A DNA stretch of 64,000 nucleotides from the NCBI RefSeq assembly GCF_900112035.1, contig NZ_FOKC01000001.1, positions 186,001 through 250,000 of the forward strand, given 5' to 3'. The stretch's first letter is position 1, and the number at the start of each line of letters is the position of its first letter. The notes under the pieces are model-generated. The model was not told the DNA's origin. It did no database searches and saw only the letters and a list, made by a program, of their open reading frames with translations. Shown piece after piece: positions 43,939 to 52,800 of this stretch. The stretch comes from Nocardioides alpinus (GTDB lineage: Bacteria; Actinomycetota; Actinomycetes; Propionibacteriales; Nocardioidaceae). Both the position numbers and the translations under genes were made by a program.

Positions 43939-45030
43939 TTGAGCGACGCGGCCCGAGCGGGCGCCCACGGGATCGCCTTCGAGCGCTCCCCCCGCACCAC
44001 CCGGTACCTCGACCCGTCCCAGAACTGGGCGCCCGCCCAGATCACCAGCGAGATCCGGCGTGACCCGTTGCTGGGCACCACCGGTCGCCTCGCTCACTTC
44101 GTGGGATTCAGACCTCAAGCGGAGGACTTCGCAGAGCTTGCCGAGACCACTCGCGAGATCTGCCCCTTCTGTCCCGAGCGCCTGGAGGTCGTCACCCCGC
44201 AGCTTCCTCCCGATGTCTTCGCCGAGGGACGTCTGAGCCGGGGAGAGGCGACCCTGGTGCCAAACCTGTCCCCCTACGACGCCTTTAGCGCGGTGACGGT
44301 GATCTGCGCCCAGCACTTCGTCGCGATCGATGCGTGGTCGCCTGACGTCCTGCGCAACGCCATCAGTCTTGCCGGCGATTATGCGAAGGCGGTGCGCGAG
44401 GCCGGGAACGACCTGCCGTTCACACTGCTGAGCTGGAACTACATGCCGCCCGCCGCGTCGACGCAGATCCATCCCCATCTGCAGGTGATCGTCACCGACG
44501 AGCCGGGAGAGAACGTCAAGAGGCGGATCCGCGCGCAGCGGGAGTACTTCGAGCGTTGGGGACGCCCCTATTTCGACGACCTGGTCGAGACCGAGCGTGC
44601 CTTGGGTGAGCGTTGGGTGTACGACAGCGAGCACCTGACGGTGCTGACCGACTTCGTATCACTCTCGGCGCTGTCGGACGTGCGCATCGTCTTCTCGGAC
44701 CATCAGGTGCTCGACACCCTCGACGACGCGGCCTTGGCCGACTTCTCCACGGTCACCGCGCGGCTGCTGAGTGCACTCGGGGAGACTGGCATCTCGAGCT
44801 TCAACATGTCCTTCTTCCCGGCCACCCTGGATGCCGCCGACGGCGGGCGGCTGCACGCCGTACTCACGCCACGGCTGTCCTTCTCCCCCGCACTGCACGC
44901 GAACGACATCGGCGCGCTGAACCTGCAGCTGGGCGAGCCCTACATGGCGCGTAGCCCGGAGTACCTCGCCGCCTCGCTGCGGCCCGCGTTCGGCCAGGCA
45001 TCCCGGTACGCCCCTTCAGGAGGGTCATGA
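43939..45030 (+). CDS. GalT-like HIT-superfamily protein
   Basis: 363 residues, TTG start 3 bp after the thiolase stop. Zinc-site cysteines in ICPFCPE (75-78), His126 in VICAQHFVAI, and QIHPHLQV with His178, nucleophile-position His180 and Gln182, matching the C-C-H-H zinc set and HPHxQ active site of galactose-1-phosphate uridylyltransferase. The C-terminal half (SFNMSFFPA, LHAVLTPRLSF) is also GalT-like. No galactose genes are nearby. It is enclosed by thiolase and dehydrogenase genes (ATGA overlap downstream), so its nucleotidyl-transfer or hydrolysis activity probably serves the CoA pathway, for example on an acyl-adenylate. That is inference. Confidence 0.8.
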   Translation: MSDAARAGAHGIAFERSPRTTRYLDPSQNWAPAQITSEIRRDPLLGTTGRLAHFVGFRPQAEDFAELAETTREICPFCPERLEVVTPQLPPDVFAEGRLSRGEATLVPNLSPYDAFSAVTVICAQHFVAIDAWSPDVLRNAISLAGDYAKAVREAGNDLPFTLLSWNYMPPAASTQIHPHLQVIVTDEPGENVKRRIRAQREYFERWGRPYFDDLVETERALGERWVYDSEHLTVLTDFVSLSALSDVRIVFSDHQVLDTLDDAALADFSTVTARLLSALGETGISSFNMSFFPATLDAADGGRLHAVLTPRLSFSPALHANDIGALNLQLGEPYMARSPEYLAASLRPAFGQASRYAPSGGS

Positions 45031-46190
45031 TGGACTTCGCCGAATCCGAACTTCACCGCGACATTCGCGCTTCGGTGCGCGCCATCGCTGAGAAGTACGG
45101 CCATGCCTACTACCAGCGCACGGCCGCCGAGGGGTCGCGCAGTGAGGAGCTGTGGAACGAGGTCGCAGAAGCCGGGTTCGTCGGGGTGAACCTTCCCGAG
45201 GAGTACGGCGGCGGCGGGCTAGGGATCAGCGAGCTGGCGATCGTCGGCGAGGAACTGGCCGCTCACGGCTGTCCGCTGCTGCTACTGGTCGTGTCGCCCG
45301 CGATCTGCGGCACGGTGATATCTGCCTACGGCACCTCCGAGCAGAAGCAGCGTTGGCTGCCCGACCTGTGCTCGGGGTCTGCCAAGATGGCCTTCGCGAT
45401 CACCGAACCCGAAGCCGGGAGCAACAGCCACCAGCTCGCCACCCGGGCCAGCCGTGAAGGCGAGGAGTGGGTGCTCAACGGCACCAAGCACTACATCTCA
45501 GGCGTGGACGAGAGCCGTGACATCCTGGTCGTGGCCCGCACGGGGCGCACCGACTCCGGCCGCGGACGGTTGAGCCTCTTCGTCGTACCCACGGACGCGG
45601 CGGGGCTGAGCATGCACCCGATCCCGATGCAGGTCAACGCCCCGGAGAAGCAGTTCACCCTCACCTTCGAGGACGTGCGGTTGCCCGCCGACCGCTTGCT
45701 GGGCGAGGAGGGCGAGGGGCTGCGGCAGATCTTCGTCGGGCTCAACCCCGAGCGCATCATGACAGCCGCCCACGCCTGCGGACTGGCTCGTTACGCGCTT
45801 GACAAGGCCGCCCGCTATGCGCAGGAGCGGGTGGTGTGGGGCGTGCCCATCGGTGCACACCAAGGGGTGGCGCACCCGCTCGCGGAGGCCTCGATCCACC
45901 GCGACCTGGCGTGGCTGATGACCCAGAGGGCGGCTTGGCTGGTCGACGCAGGCATGGACCCACGAGAATCGGGAGTCGCCGCGAACAGCGCGAAGTTCGC
46001 CGCGGCGGATGCCGCCGGGGAGGCACTGGACCGCGCGATCCAGGTGCACGGCGGCCACGGCCTGTCCACAGAGTTCGGCCTGGCGGACCTCTGGGGCTTC
46101 GTGCGACTGCACAAGACGGCGCCAGTGAGCCGCGAGATGGTGCTCAACCACATCGCGCAGCAGGTACTGCACCTGCCGAGGTCGTACTGA
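45027..46190 (+). CDS. acyl-CoA dehydrogenase
   Basis: 387 residues. EEYGGGGLGISE (about 60), FAITEPEAGSNSH, HYISGVDESRDILVVARTGR, C-terminal HGGHGLSTEFGLADLWGFVRLHKTAPVSREM. The EGT/GGGT catalytic motif is replaced by the HKTAPVSRE segment, a feature of this subfamily. Strong AGGAGG precedes the ATG at 45027; a second ATG follows immediately. Paralogue of the truncated gene at 1-695. Confidence 0.92.
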   Translation: MMDFAESELHRDIRASVRAIAEKYGHAYYQRTAAEGSRSEELWNEVAEAGFVGVNLPEEYGGGGLGISELAIVGEELAAHGCPLLLLVVSPAICGTVISAYGTSEQKQRWLPDLCSGSAKMAFAITEPEAGSNSHQLATRASREGEEWVLNGTKHYISGVDESRDILVVARTGRTDSGRGRLSLFVVPTDAAGLSMHPIPMQVNAPEKQFTLTFEDVRLPADRLLGEEGEGLRQIFVGLNPERIMTAAHACGLARYALDKAARYAQERVVWGVPIGAHQGVAHPLAEASIHRDLAWLMTQRAAWLVDAGMDPRESGVAANSAKFAAADAAGEALDRAIQVHGGHGLSTEFGLADLWGFVRLHKTAPVSREMVLNHIAQQVLHLPRSY

Positions 46191-47254
46191 TGTGGCAGGC
46201 AGCGCTGCCGGTGCTGAACGGGATCCGGGTCCTCGACCTCAGCCTGCAGCTGCCCGGACCGTACGCGACCCGACTGCTGGCCGACATGGGTGCCGACGTG
46301 CACCGGATAGAGCCGCCGGGCGGCGACCCGGCACGTGCCTTCCCCTCCCTCTACACCGAGGTCAACGTCGGCAAGGAGGTGGAGGAGGTGGATCTCAAGT
46401 CGGACGCCGGTCTTCGCCGCGTCCTCGACCTCGCACGTGACTGCGATGTGTTGGTCGAAGGCTTCCGACCCGGAGTTCTCGCACGTCTGGGCCTGGGCTA
46501 CGAGGCGGTGGCACAGGCGAACCCAGGAGTGATCTACTGCTCGATCTCTGGATACGGCCAGGACGGCGAGCGTGCCGACAAGCCCGGTCATGACCTCACC
46601 TACCATGCCGACGCCGGCACGCTCGCCCAGGACGGACCCTCATCCTCAAGCGTGCCACCACTCCCCATCGCCGACCTGGCCTCCGGGCTGATGGCGGCCA
46701 CGACCATCAGCGCCGCTCTCGTGGGTCGCGCAGACACGGGCGCGGGCGCCCATCTCGACGTGAGCATCGCGGACGTGATGGCCTCCTGGACCTTCCCCGT
46801 CGCGCTGTCCCGCGCGGCTCGCGAGGTAGACCTGTTCGGTTCCACTCCGCACTACGGCGTCTTCGACACCGCCGACGGTCACCGGGTCGCGCTCGGGATC
46901 GTCCACGAGCAGCACTTCTGGGAGCGGTTCTGTGACGAGTTCGACCTCGCCGACGAACGCAGCTCCACCTTCGAGGAGCGCCAACGCGACCATCAACGCC
47001 TGCGGCGCAGATTGGAAACACTGTTCGCCGGCCTCACGGCCGCAGAGGTCATCGCCCGAACGACGCAGGTCGACGTGCCCGCGGCCATAGTCCAACGGCC
47101 GGAGGACGTGCTGGACAGTGCTCCCTTCGAGCGTCGAGGACTCATCCGCGGCAGTGGATTTCGTGGCAGGTACGCTCACCCGGTACGTTTTGCGACGACC
47201 TCCACAGCGGCGTCCCCTGAAGGAGATTCGTCCACCCCAGGAGCGACACCATGA
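46190..47254 (+). CDS. class III CoA-transferase (CaiB/BaiF family)
   Basis: 354 residues from ATG 46190 (TGATG with the dehydrogenase stop). Family signature VLDLSLQLPGPYATRLLADMGADVHRIEPPGGDP at the N-terminus, EGFRPGVLARLGLGYEAV, SGYGQDGERADKPGHDLTYHADAG, and AHLDVSIADVMASW, where the Asp corresponds to the catalytic residue. Members are CoA-transferases or alpha-methylacyl-CoA racemases; RADKPGHDLTYHADAG is common to both. With a branched substrate, racemisation would prepare a stereospecific dehydrogenase. Confidence 0.9.
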   Translation: MWQAALPVLNGIRVLDLSLQLPGPYATRLLADMGADVHRIEPPGGDPARAFPSLYTEVNVGKEVEEVDLKSDAGLRRVLDLARDCDVLVEGFRPGVLARLGLGYEAVAQANPGVIYCSISGYGQDGERADKPGHDLTYHADAGTLAQDGPSSSSVPPLPIADLASGLMAATTISAALVGRADTGAGAHLDVSIADVMASWTFPVALSRAAREVDLFGSTPHYGVFDTADGHRVALGIVHEQHFWERFCDEFDLADERSSTFEERQRDHQRLRRRLETLFAGLTAAEVIARTTQVDVPAAIVQRPEDVLDSAPFERRGLIRGSGFRGRYAHPVRFATTSTAASPEGDSSTPGATP

Positions 47255-47877
47255 TCCACCCAGCCACCGAGCCCGACGCCGGGGGGCCGCCGTTGAGCCG
47301 AGTCGCGCGCAAGCGCAACCAGCGCATCGATGCGATCTTGAACGTCGCCGCCCAAGTGGTGGCCGAGCACGGCTACCACAACACGTCCCTGGAGATGATC
47401 GCCGACCAGGTTGATCTCACAAAGGCGTCGCTATACCACTACTTCGACAGCAAGGACGACCTCTTCAGCGCCTGCTTCCAGGCGGTCGCAGAGAAGACCA
47501 TCGCTCGCCTCGCGGCCGTCGCCGACGCGGCGCCGACCCCACTGGACGCGTTGCGCGACCTGATCCTCGAGCAGTTGGAGATCTTCGTCCACGACGACCC
47601 CGACATGGCGCGCCTGTTTCTGCAGCACCAGGATTGGCCGGAGTCGATGCGCGAGAAGCAGCGGCACTGGCGCAGGCTCCACGAAGACATCTTCGTCGCG
47701 GTCGTCGAGGATGGCGTGGCGTCGGGCCAACTGCACCCGCGCGATCCGCGGGTCGCCCTGCACTGCATGCACGGTTCGATCAACTTCGTCCCAATCTGGT
47801 TCCGTCCGCGGTCAGCGGCCGAGGACAAGAAGGCTCTGTCTCTCGTCAGCGAAAGCATCCTCGACATTTTCCGCTAA
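47251..47877 (+). CDS. TetR/AcrR-family regulator, candidate master regulator of the cluster
   Basis: 208 residues; ATG in a 4-bp overlap with the CoA-transferase gene. HTH at about 15-65 (VVAEHGYHNTSLEMIADQVDLTKASLYHYFDSK), ligand domain with WFRP near the C-terminus. It is co-transcribed with the operon whose promoter carries the palindrome at 41530-41545, which makes it the best candidate for binding that motif there and at 27056 and 29913-29947. The HTH resembles the TetR at 4368-5066. Confidence 0.9.
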   Translation: MIHPATEPDAGGPPLSRVARKRNQRIDAILNVAAQVVAEHGYHNTSLEMIADQVDLTKASLYHYFDSKDDLFSACFQAVAEKTIARLAAVADAAPTPLDALRDLILEQLEIFVHDDPDMARLFLQHQDWPESMREKQRHWRRLHEDIFVAVVEDGVASGQLHPRDPRVALHCMHGSINFVPIWFRPRSAAEDKKALSLVSESILDIFR

Positions 47878-47898
47878 CAGCCCGAAAGGCTCTGATTC

Positions 47899-48660
47899 AT
47901 GACGCTCGACCAGTTGTTCGGCCTCGCTGGCCGCACCGCCCTTGTCACCGGAGCCACGCGTGGGATTGGTGAGGCGATGGCCCAGTCGCTCGACGCTGCA
48001 GGCGCCCGAGTGATCCTCGCGGGCCGGGACCGGCAACGACTCGACCAGGTGGCCTCGGCGCTCGAGCACGACCCCGTGGTCCTCACCGCCGACCTGCAGG
48101 ACCCCGACGGGCCGACGAGCCTCGCCCGTGAAGCGCGTGCCTCGGCCGGGGCAATCGACATCCTCATCAACAACGCAGGAGGATCCTGGAACCAGGCCCT
48201 CAGCGACGTGGACGACGAGAGCTGGGATCGCACCCTCCGAACCAACCTCACCGCTGCCTTCGCGCTCACCCGCGAACTGGCTCCAACGATGGCCGAGCGT
48301 GGCTGGGGTCGGGTGGTGAACGTGGCGAGCGTCATGGGGTTGGTCGGCGACACCCACTCCAGCGCCTACGCGGCTAGCAAGGGCGGCATGATCGCCATGA
48401 CCCGCTCACTGGCGGCCGAGCTCGGGCGCGACGGGGTCACCGTCAACACCCTGTGCCCGGGCTGGGTGGAAACAGACCTCGTCAGCGACCTCCACTCCGA
48501 CGACCGGTTCCAGCAGCGCGTCGTGCGGCGTACCCCCGTCCGGCGTTGGGGGGTGCCCGCCGACATGGCTGCTGCCGCCGTCTTCCTGTCCGGTCCTGGA
48601 TCGGCGTTCATGACGGGACAGACCCTCGTGGTCGACGGCGGTCTCTCGGCGACCTGGTGA
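47899..48660 (+). CDS. SDR oxidoreductase
   Basis: 253 residues: VTGATRGIGEAM, NNAGGSWN, VASVMGLVGDTHSSAYAASKGGM (catalytic Tyr/Lys), LCPGWVETDL, TGQTLVVDGG. Generic FabG-like 3-oxoacyl/3-hydroxyacyl oxidoreductase. Last gene of the plus-strand operon, 21 bp after the TetR gene and convergent with the truncated ligase. Confidence 0.9.
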   Translation: MTLDQLFGLAGRTALVTGATRGIGEAMAQSLDAAGARVILAGRDRQRLDQVASALEHDPVVLTADLQDPDGPTSLAREARASAGAIDILINNAGGSWNQALSDVDDESWDRTLRTNLTAAFALTRELAPTMAERGWGRVVNVASVMGLVGDTHSSAYAASKGGMIAMTRSLAAELGRDGVTVNTLCPGWVETDLVSDLHSDDRFQQRVVRRTPVRRWGVPADMAAAAVFLSGPGSAFMTGQTLVVDGGLSATW

Positions 48661-48684
48661 CGCGGCAAGCCGGTCGCTTGGGAG

Positions 48685-49079
48685 TCAGCGGCCCACTGCT
48701 CGCTCTCCTCCGCCGTGCCGCTGCCGCAGCACCGTCTTCAGCACCTTGCCGGTGGCCGTGCGAGGCAGCTCGGGAACGAACTCGATCCGGGTGGGGCACT
48801 TGAAGTGAGCGAGCCGGTCCCGGGTATGCGCGACCAGTTCCTCGGCCGTTGCCTCGGCGCCTTCCTCCAGCGCGACCACGGCCACAGGGGTCTCGCCCCA
48901 CCGATCGTCGGCGACCCCGACGACGGCCACCTCACGCACCGCGGGGTGCCGGTAGAGCACCTGCTCGACCTCGATCGGGTAGACGTTCTCGCCGCCGGTG
49001 ATAATCATGTCCTTCTTGCGATCGACCAGGGTGATGAAGCCCTCCGCGTCCATGCGGCCCAAGTCGCCGGGGACACACG
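48685..49079 (-). pseudogene. 5'-truncated AMP-dependent acyl-CoA ligase
   Basis: Only the C-terminal domain of an ANL ligase remains: GDLGRMDAEGFITLVDRKKD, MIITGGENVYPIEVEQVLY, and the catalytic lysine region LPRTATGKVLK. The first 400 or so residues, including the P-loop and A5 motif, are missing. Homology breaks off at the conserved GDLGRMD segment, around 49078, exactly where the oppositely oriented TetR gene begins (ATG 49080). A later ATG at 49062 could give a 125-residue product, but it would lack the adenylation core. Confidence 0.8.
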
Positions 49080-49757
49080 ATGACGTCGATCGTGCCGGGA
49101 CCGTTGCCCGCCACGGCCCGTGGCCGGCGCACCAAGTCAGCGCTCGTGCAGGCTGGGCGCCAACTCTTCGAGGAGCACGGCTTCTCCGCCGTCGGCATCG
49201 ACGCCATCGCCCACGGTGCCGGGGTCTCCCACGGGACGTTCTACACGTGGTTCGACTCGAAGGAGGCGTTGCTGCGCGAGATCGTCACCGGTGTCGCCGA
49301 GGACATCTTCGCCGCGACCTCGATCGGGACTCGCCTTCCGCCGTATGCGTGGTACGCCCGCATCGAGGCGGCGAACCGGTCCTTCCTGAGGGCCGTGACC
49401 CGTCACTCTCGGATCTTGCGCGTGCTGGACTCCCAGGCGGATGTCCGGGAGGACTTCCGGGAGCAGCGACTGGAGATCCGGGAGTCCTTCGTCCGGCGCG
49501 GCATGGAGGGGTTGGTCCGCATGCAGGAGCTGGGACTGGCCGATCCGCTGCTGCCGCCGCGGGCGACGGCCAGCGCCCTGGGCGCCATGGTGGAGTCCTT
49601 CGCCCACTTGTGGCAGGACCCGGTTGAGGGGTTGGACGAGGCGGAGGCCGTCGACGTCCTCACTCGCTTGTGGGCCGGGGCGATCGGCCTGGCGCCGCAA
49701 GCCTGGCCAGGCGGAGACCGAGCGGGCACGGCGGCCACCGAGGCGCTCAACGAGTGA
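49080..49757 (+). CDS. TetR/AcrR-family regulator
   Basis: 225 residues. HTH within ALVQAGRQLFEEHGFSAVGIDAIAHGAGVSHGTFYTWFDSKEAL (about 20-63), the FYTWFxSKEAL end being typical. Its ATG directly abuts the break point of the truncated ligase. Convergent with the MBL gene of the right carboxylase operon and thus possibly its regulator, though no operator was recognised. Confidence 0.9.
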   Translation: MTSIVPGPLPATARGRRTKSALVQAGRQLFEEHGFSAVGIDAIAHGAGVSHGTFYTWFDSKEALLREIVTGVAEDIFAATSIGTRLPPYAWYARIEAANRSFLRAVTRHSRILRVLDSQADVREDFREQRLEIRESFVRRGMEGLVRMQELGLADPLLPPRATASALGAMVESFAHLWQDPVEGLDEAEAVDVLTRLWAGAIGLAPQAWPGGDRAGTAATEALNE

Positions 49758-49775
49758 GCGGCGGGCAGTGCCCAG

Positions 49776-50840
49776 TCAGCGCTGCTCCCAGCGCCACGGG
49801 GTCTCGCGGCTCCGCGCCACCCGTCCCCTGCTCTCCAGGAGGACCAGGTGCGCCAGGGTCTCCGCGATGGCCGCTCGGCGCATGAACCCGGAGATCTCTG
49901 GCCAGGGGCGCGACCAGGTCAGCGACGCGGTGAGCTCCCAGGTCGTCGGTGCCGTGGTGAGGGCGGTGTGAATCTCCTCCAGCCGTGCGTCGTGGTGGCC
50001 CAGCAGCGTCGACACGCGCGCCGCGAGGCCTGCGAAGCGGTACTCGTGCGCGGGCAGCACCTCGTCCAGCTCGTGGTCCAGTCCGCCGACGCGTGCCAGG
50101 GAGTCGAGGAAGTCGGCGAGCGGGTTGCCGCTCGACTGCGCGTGCACCCCGATGTTGGGCGTGATGCGAGGAAGGACGTGGTCCCCGGAGAAGAGGACGC
50201 GACGCTGGTGCTCGTGGAAGCACAGGTGGCCGGGCGAGTGGCCGGGCGTGTGGACAGCTCGCAGATCCCAGCCGGGCAACGGCAGCCGGTCGCCGTCTCG
50301 GATGAGGCGGTCGGGCTCGGTCTGGCGGACGTAGGCCGCGATCGGCAGAGAAGCGCGGGACAGGGTCTCCAGCTCGTCGTCGGGTATCCCGCAGTTCCGC
50401 AGCAGCGCGGCCATGTCGTCGAGCAGGTCGGTGATGCCGGCCCCGTACCGCGCGGGCAGCAGAGCCGCGTCGTCGGGGTGGAGTCCCACCCAGGCACCGG
50501 ACGCCTCGCGGATCCGCCCCGCCAGGCCGTAGTGGTCGGGATGGATGTGCGTCACCATCACGCCGCGGACGTCGCCGATGGCGTGCCCGGCCGTCGCCAA
50601 CCCGTGGGTCAGGGCGAGCCAGGCGTCGTCGGTGTCCCACCCGGCGTCGATGAGCGCCAGCCCGTCGTCCAGCTCGAGCGCGTAGACCAGGACGTACCGC
50701 AGCGGGTTGTCGGGGATGGGGACGGGGATCGACCACAGCCCGGGCTGGACCTGTTCCACCGGGGGCAGTAGCTTCTCCGCCCACGACCGCTTCTGCTCGG
50801 TGCCGGTGACCCGAAACGGGCGGGCCGTCTCGGCGGTCAC
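49776..50840 (-). CDS. MBL-fold metallo-hydrolase
   Basis: 354 residues, GTG start overlapping the dehydrogenase stop (GTGA). Zinc motif THIHPDH (97-103), HTPGHSPGHLCFHEH, FSGDHVLPRITPNIG, and a C-terminal winged-helix-like region. Same subgroup as 17897-18946 with conserved SGDHVLPxITPxIG. Last gene of the right carboxylase operon. A thioesterase or lactonase function is plausible for a hydrolase placed at the end of both pathways. Confidence 0.88.
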   Translation of the reverse strand: MTAETARPFRVTGTEQKRSWAEKLLPPVEQVQPGLWSIPVPIPDNPLRYVLVYALELDDGLALIDAGWDTDDAWLALTHGLATAGHAIGDVRGVMVTHIHPDHYGLAGRIREASGAWVGLHPDDAALLPARYGAGITDLLDDMAALLRNCGIPDDELETLSRASLPIAAYVRQTEPDRLIRDGDRLPLPGWDLRAVHTPGHSPGHLCFHEHQRRVLFSGDHVLPRITPNIGVHAQSSGNPLADFLDSLARVGGLDHELDEVLPAHEYRFAGLAARVSTLLGHHDARLEEIHTALTTAPTTWELTASLTWSRPWPEISGFMRRAAIAETLAHLVLLESRGRVARSRETPWRWEQR

Positions 50841-52006
50841 AGGCCGATCCTCTTGCTGATGACTTCGTTCATGATCTCGTTCGTCCCGCCGCCGATGCCC
50901 AGGATCCGCGCGTCCCGGTAGTGCCGCTCGACCTCAGACTCGCTCATGTAGCCCATGCCGCCGAAGATCTGCACCGCCTCGTTCACCACGAAGTCGCAGG
51001 CGTAGACGGCCGTGTTCTTCGCCATCGACACCTCGGTGACGACGTCCTCGCCGGCGAGGTACCGCTGCGCGACCGCCCGGGTGTAGCACCGCGCGACGTC
51101 GACCTGGCGGGCCATCTCGGCGAGCTTGTGCCGGATCACCTGACGCGAGGACAGCGGCCGCCCGAACGTCTCCCGGTCCCGCGCCCACCCGATGGCCAGA
51201 TCCAAGGCTCGGGCCGCGGTGGCGTAGGCCTGGACGGCGAGGCCGATCCGCTCGTTCTGGAACTGTTGCATGATCTGCACGAAGCCGGAGTTCTCCGCGC
51301 CCACGAGGTTCGCGGCCGGGACCCGGACGTCCGCGAAGGACAGTTCGGCGGTGTCGCTGCACCGCCAGCCCATCTTGTCCAGCCGGCGGGACACGGTGAA
51401 CCCGGGCGTGGCCTTGTCGATGACCAGCAGGGAGACCCCGGAGTGGCCGGGTCCGCCGGTGCGCACCGCGGCGGTGACGAAGTCGGCGCGGACGCCGCTG
51501 GTGATGAAGGTCTTCGCGCCGTTGACGACGTACTCGTCTGCGTCGAGGACCGCCCGGGTGCGGATGTTGGCGACGTCGGAACCCCCGCCCGGCTCGGACA
51601 CCGCCAGCGATCCGATCAGCTCCCCGGCAAGCGTGGGGCGGACATAGCGCTCGACCAGCTCGGGGCCGCCGTTGGCGGCGATGTGTGGAAGCGCGATGCC
51701 CTGGGTGAACAGCGAAGCACACACACCGGTGGATCCGCCGCCGTTCAGGATCTCCTCGGTGATGATCGCGGAGTCGATTGCGTCGCCGCCGCTGCCGCCG
51801 ACTTCCTCGGCGAACCCGACGCCGAGGAGACCGACGTCGGCGGTCTTACGGTGCAGATCGCGGGGCAGCTCGCCGGACTGTTCCCACTCGTCCATGTGCG
51901 GTGCGATCTCCCGGGCGACGAAGTCGCGCGCCAGCCGCCGTAGCGCCACCCTCTCGGGTGTGCGCCACGGGTCGCCGGTGGGTGTGGTGATATCGGTCTG
52001 CGTCAC
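50837..52006 (-). CDS. acyl-CoA dehydrogenase (AtuD/isovaleryl-type)
   Basis: 389 residues from GTG 52006, behind GGAGGAGGA and overlapping the hydratase stop (GTGA). AVSEPGGGSDVANI, FITSGVRADF, FGGMGYMSESEVERHYRDARILGIGGGTNEIMNEVI. The IGGGTNEI motif lacks the MCAD-type catalytic Glu, as in citronellyl-CoA-like dehydrogenases. Within an operon with carboxylase, hydratase and DUF1446 protein it probably makes the 2-enoyl-CoA that is then carboxylated. Confidence 0.92.
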   Translation of the reverse strand: MTQTDITTPTGDPWRTPERVALRRLARDFVAREIAPHMDEWEQSGELPRDLHRKTADVGLLGVGFAEEVGGSGGDAIDSAIITEEILNGGGSTGVCASLFTQGIALPHIAANGGPELVERYVRPTLAGELIGSLAVSEPGGGSDVANIRTRAVLDADEYVVNGAKTFITSGVRADFVTAAVRTGGPGHSGVSLLVIDKATPGFTVSRRLDKMGWRCSDTAELSFADVRVPAANLVGAENSGFVQIMQQFQNERIGLAVQAYATAARALDLAIGWARDRETFGRPLSSRQVIRHKLAEMARQVDVARCYTRAVAQRYLAGEDVVTEVSMAKNTAVYACDFVVNEAVQIFGGMGYMSESEVERHYRDARILGIGGGTNEIMNEVISKRIGL

Positions 52007-52800
52007 AGTCGTCCTCCTCCGCTCGGTGCGTCCGCCGCAGTCAGCCACGCTGGCGGGCGTTTGTCCAACCGTGCGGCGATGCCCTCCCGCGCTTCGTCCG
52101 AGGCGAACCTCTCGGCGGAGACCGCTGCCATCCGCCGGAAGTCCTCCTGCAGGTCCGGACCGGGGAGGTCTCGCAGCAACTGCTTGGTGATCGCCAGTGC
52201 CTCGGGGGCACCCTTGCTCAGCTGCCCGGCCAGCGTGTCGACCGTCAGGTCCAGCTCGTCGTCGTGGACCGCGCGATCCAGGAGGCCGACGTCGCGGGCG
52301 CGCAGCCCGTCGAAGTTCTCTCCGGTCAGGAACAGCTCTCGGGCGGCGCGGCGGTCCATCCGGCGCAGGCAGGCTACGGCGATGACGGCCGGGGCGACGC
52401 CGATGCGGACCTCGCTGAACCCGAACGTCGCGCCGGCCAGTCCGACCGTGAGGTCACACGCCGCGATCAGGCCCATCCCGCCCGCGCGTGCAGCTCCGTT
52501 GACCCGCGCGACGACAGGTGCGGGGCTCTCGTAGATCAGTGTCAGGATGTCCGGCAGGCCGACCGCCGATGGCGCCGCGCCCGTCCGCTGCTCTTTGAGG
52601 TCGGCACCGGAGCAGAACACGGTGCCGGTTGCCGTCAGCACGACGACTCGCGTCCGTTCGTCGGCGGTGACGAGCGCCAAGGCCGCGTGCAGCTGTTCGA
52701 CCAGGTCGCGTGACAGGGCGTTGCGATTGTGCGGGGAGTCCAGGGTGACCTCCGCGACCGGCCCGTGGTGGCGGACACGGACCAGCTCCTCATTAGCCAC
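52003..52800 (-). CDS. enoyl-CoA hydratase (methyl-/isohexenyl-glutaconyl-CoA hydratase candidate)
   Basis: 265 residues. Oxyanion segments GTVFCSGADLKEQ (about 60-72) and NGAARAGGMGLIAACDL (about 104-120), then FGFSEVRIGVAPAVIAVACLRRM, typical of LiuC/AtuE-like hydratases (SEVRIGVxPAxIA). It follows an acyl-CoA carboxylase pair in the same operon, exactly as in Liu/Atu, so the likely product is a 3-hydroxy-3-methylglutaryl-CoA-type ester. GTG start, 8-bp overlap with the ligase gene. Confidence 0.9.
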   Translation of the reverse strand: MANEELVRVRHHGPVAEVTLDSPHNRNALSRDLVEQLHAALALVTADERTRVVVLTATGTVFCSGADLKEQRTGAAPSAVGLPDILTLIYESPAPVVARVNGAARAGGMGLIAACDLTVGLAGATFGFSEVRIGVAPAVIAVACLRRMDRRAARELFLTGENFDGLRARDVGLLDRAVHDDELDLTVDTLAGQLSKGAPEALAITKQLLRDLPGPDLQEDFRRMAAVSAERFASDEAREGIAARLDKRPPAWLTAADAPSGGGRL

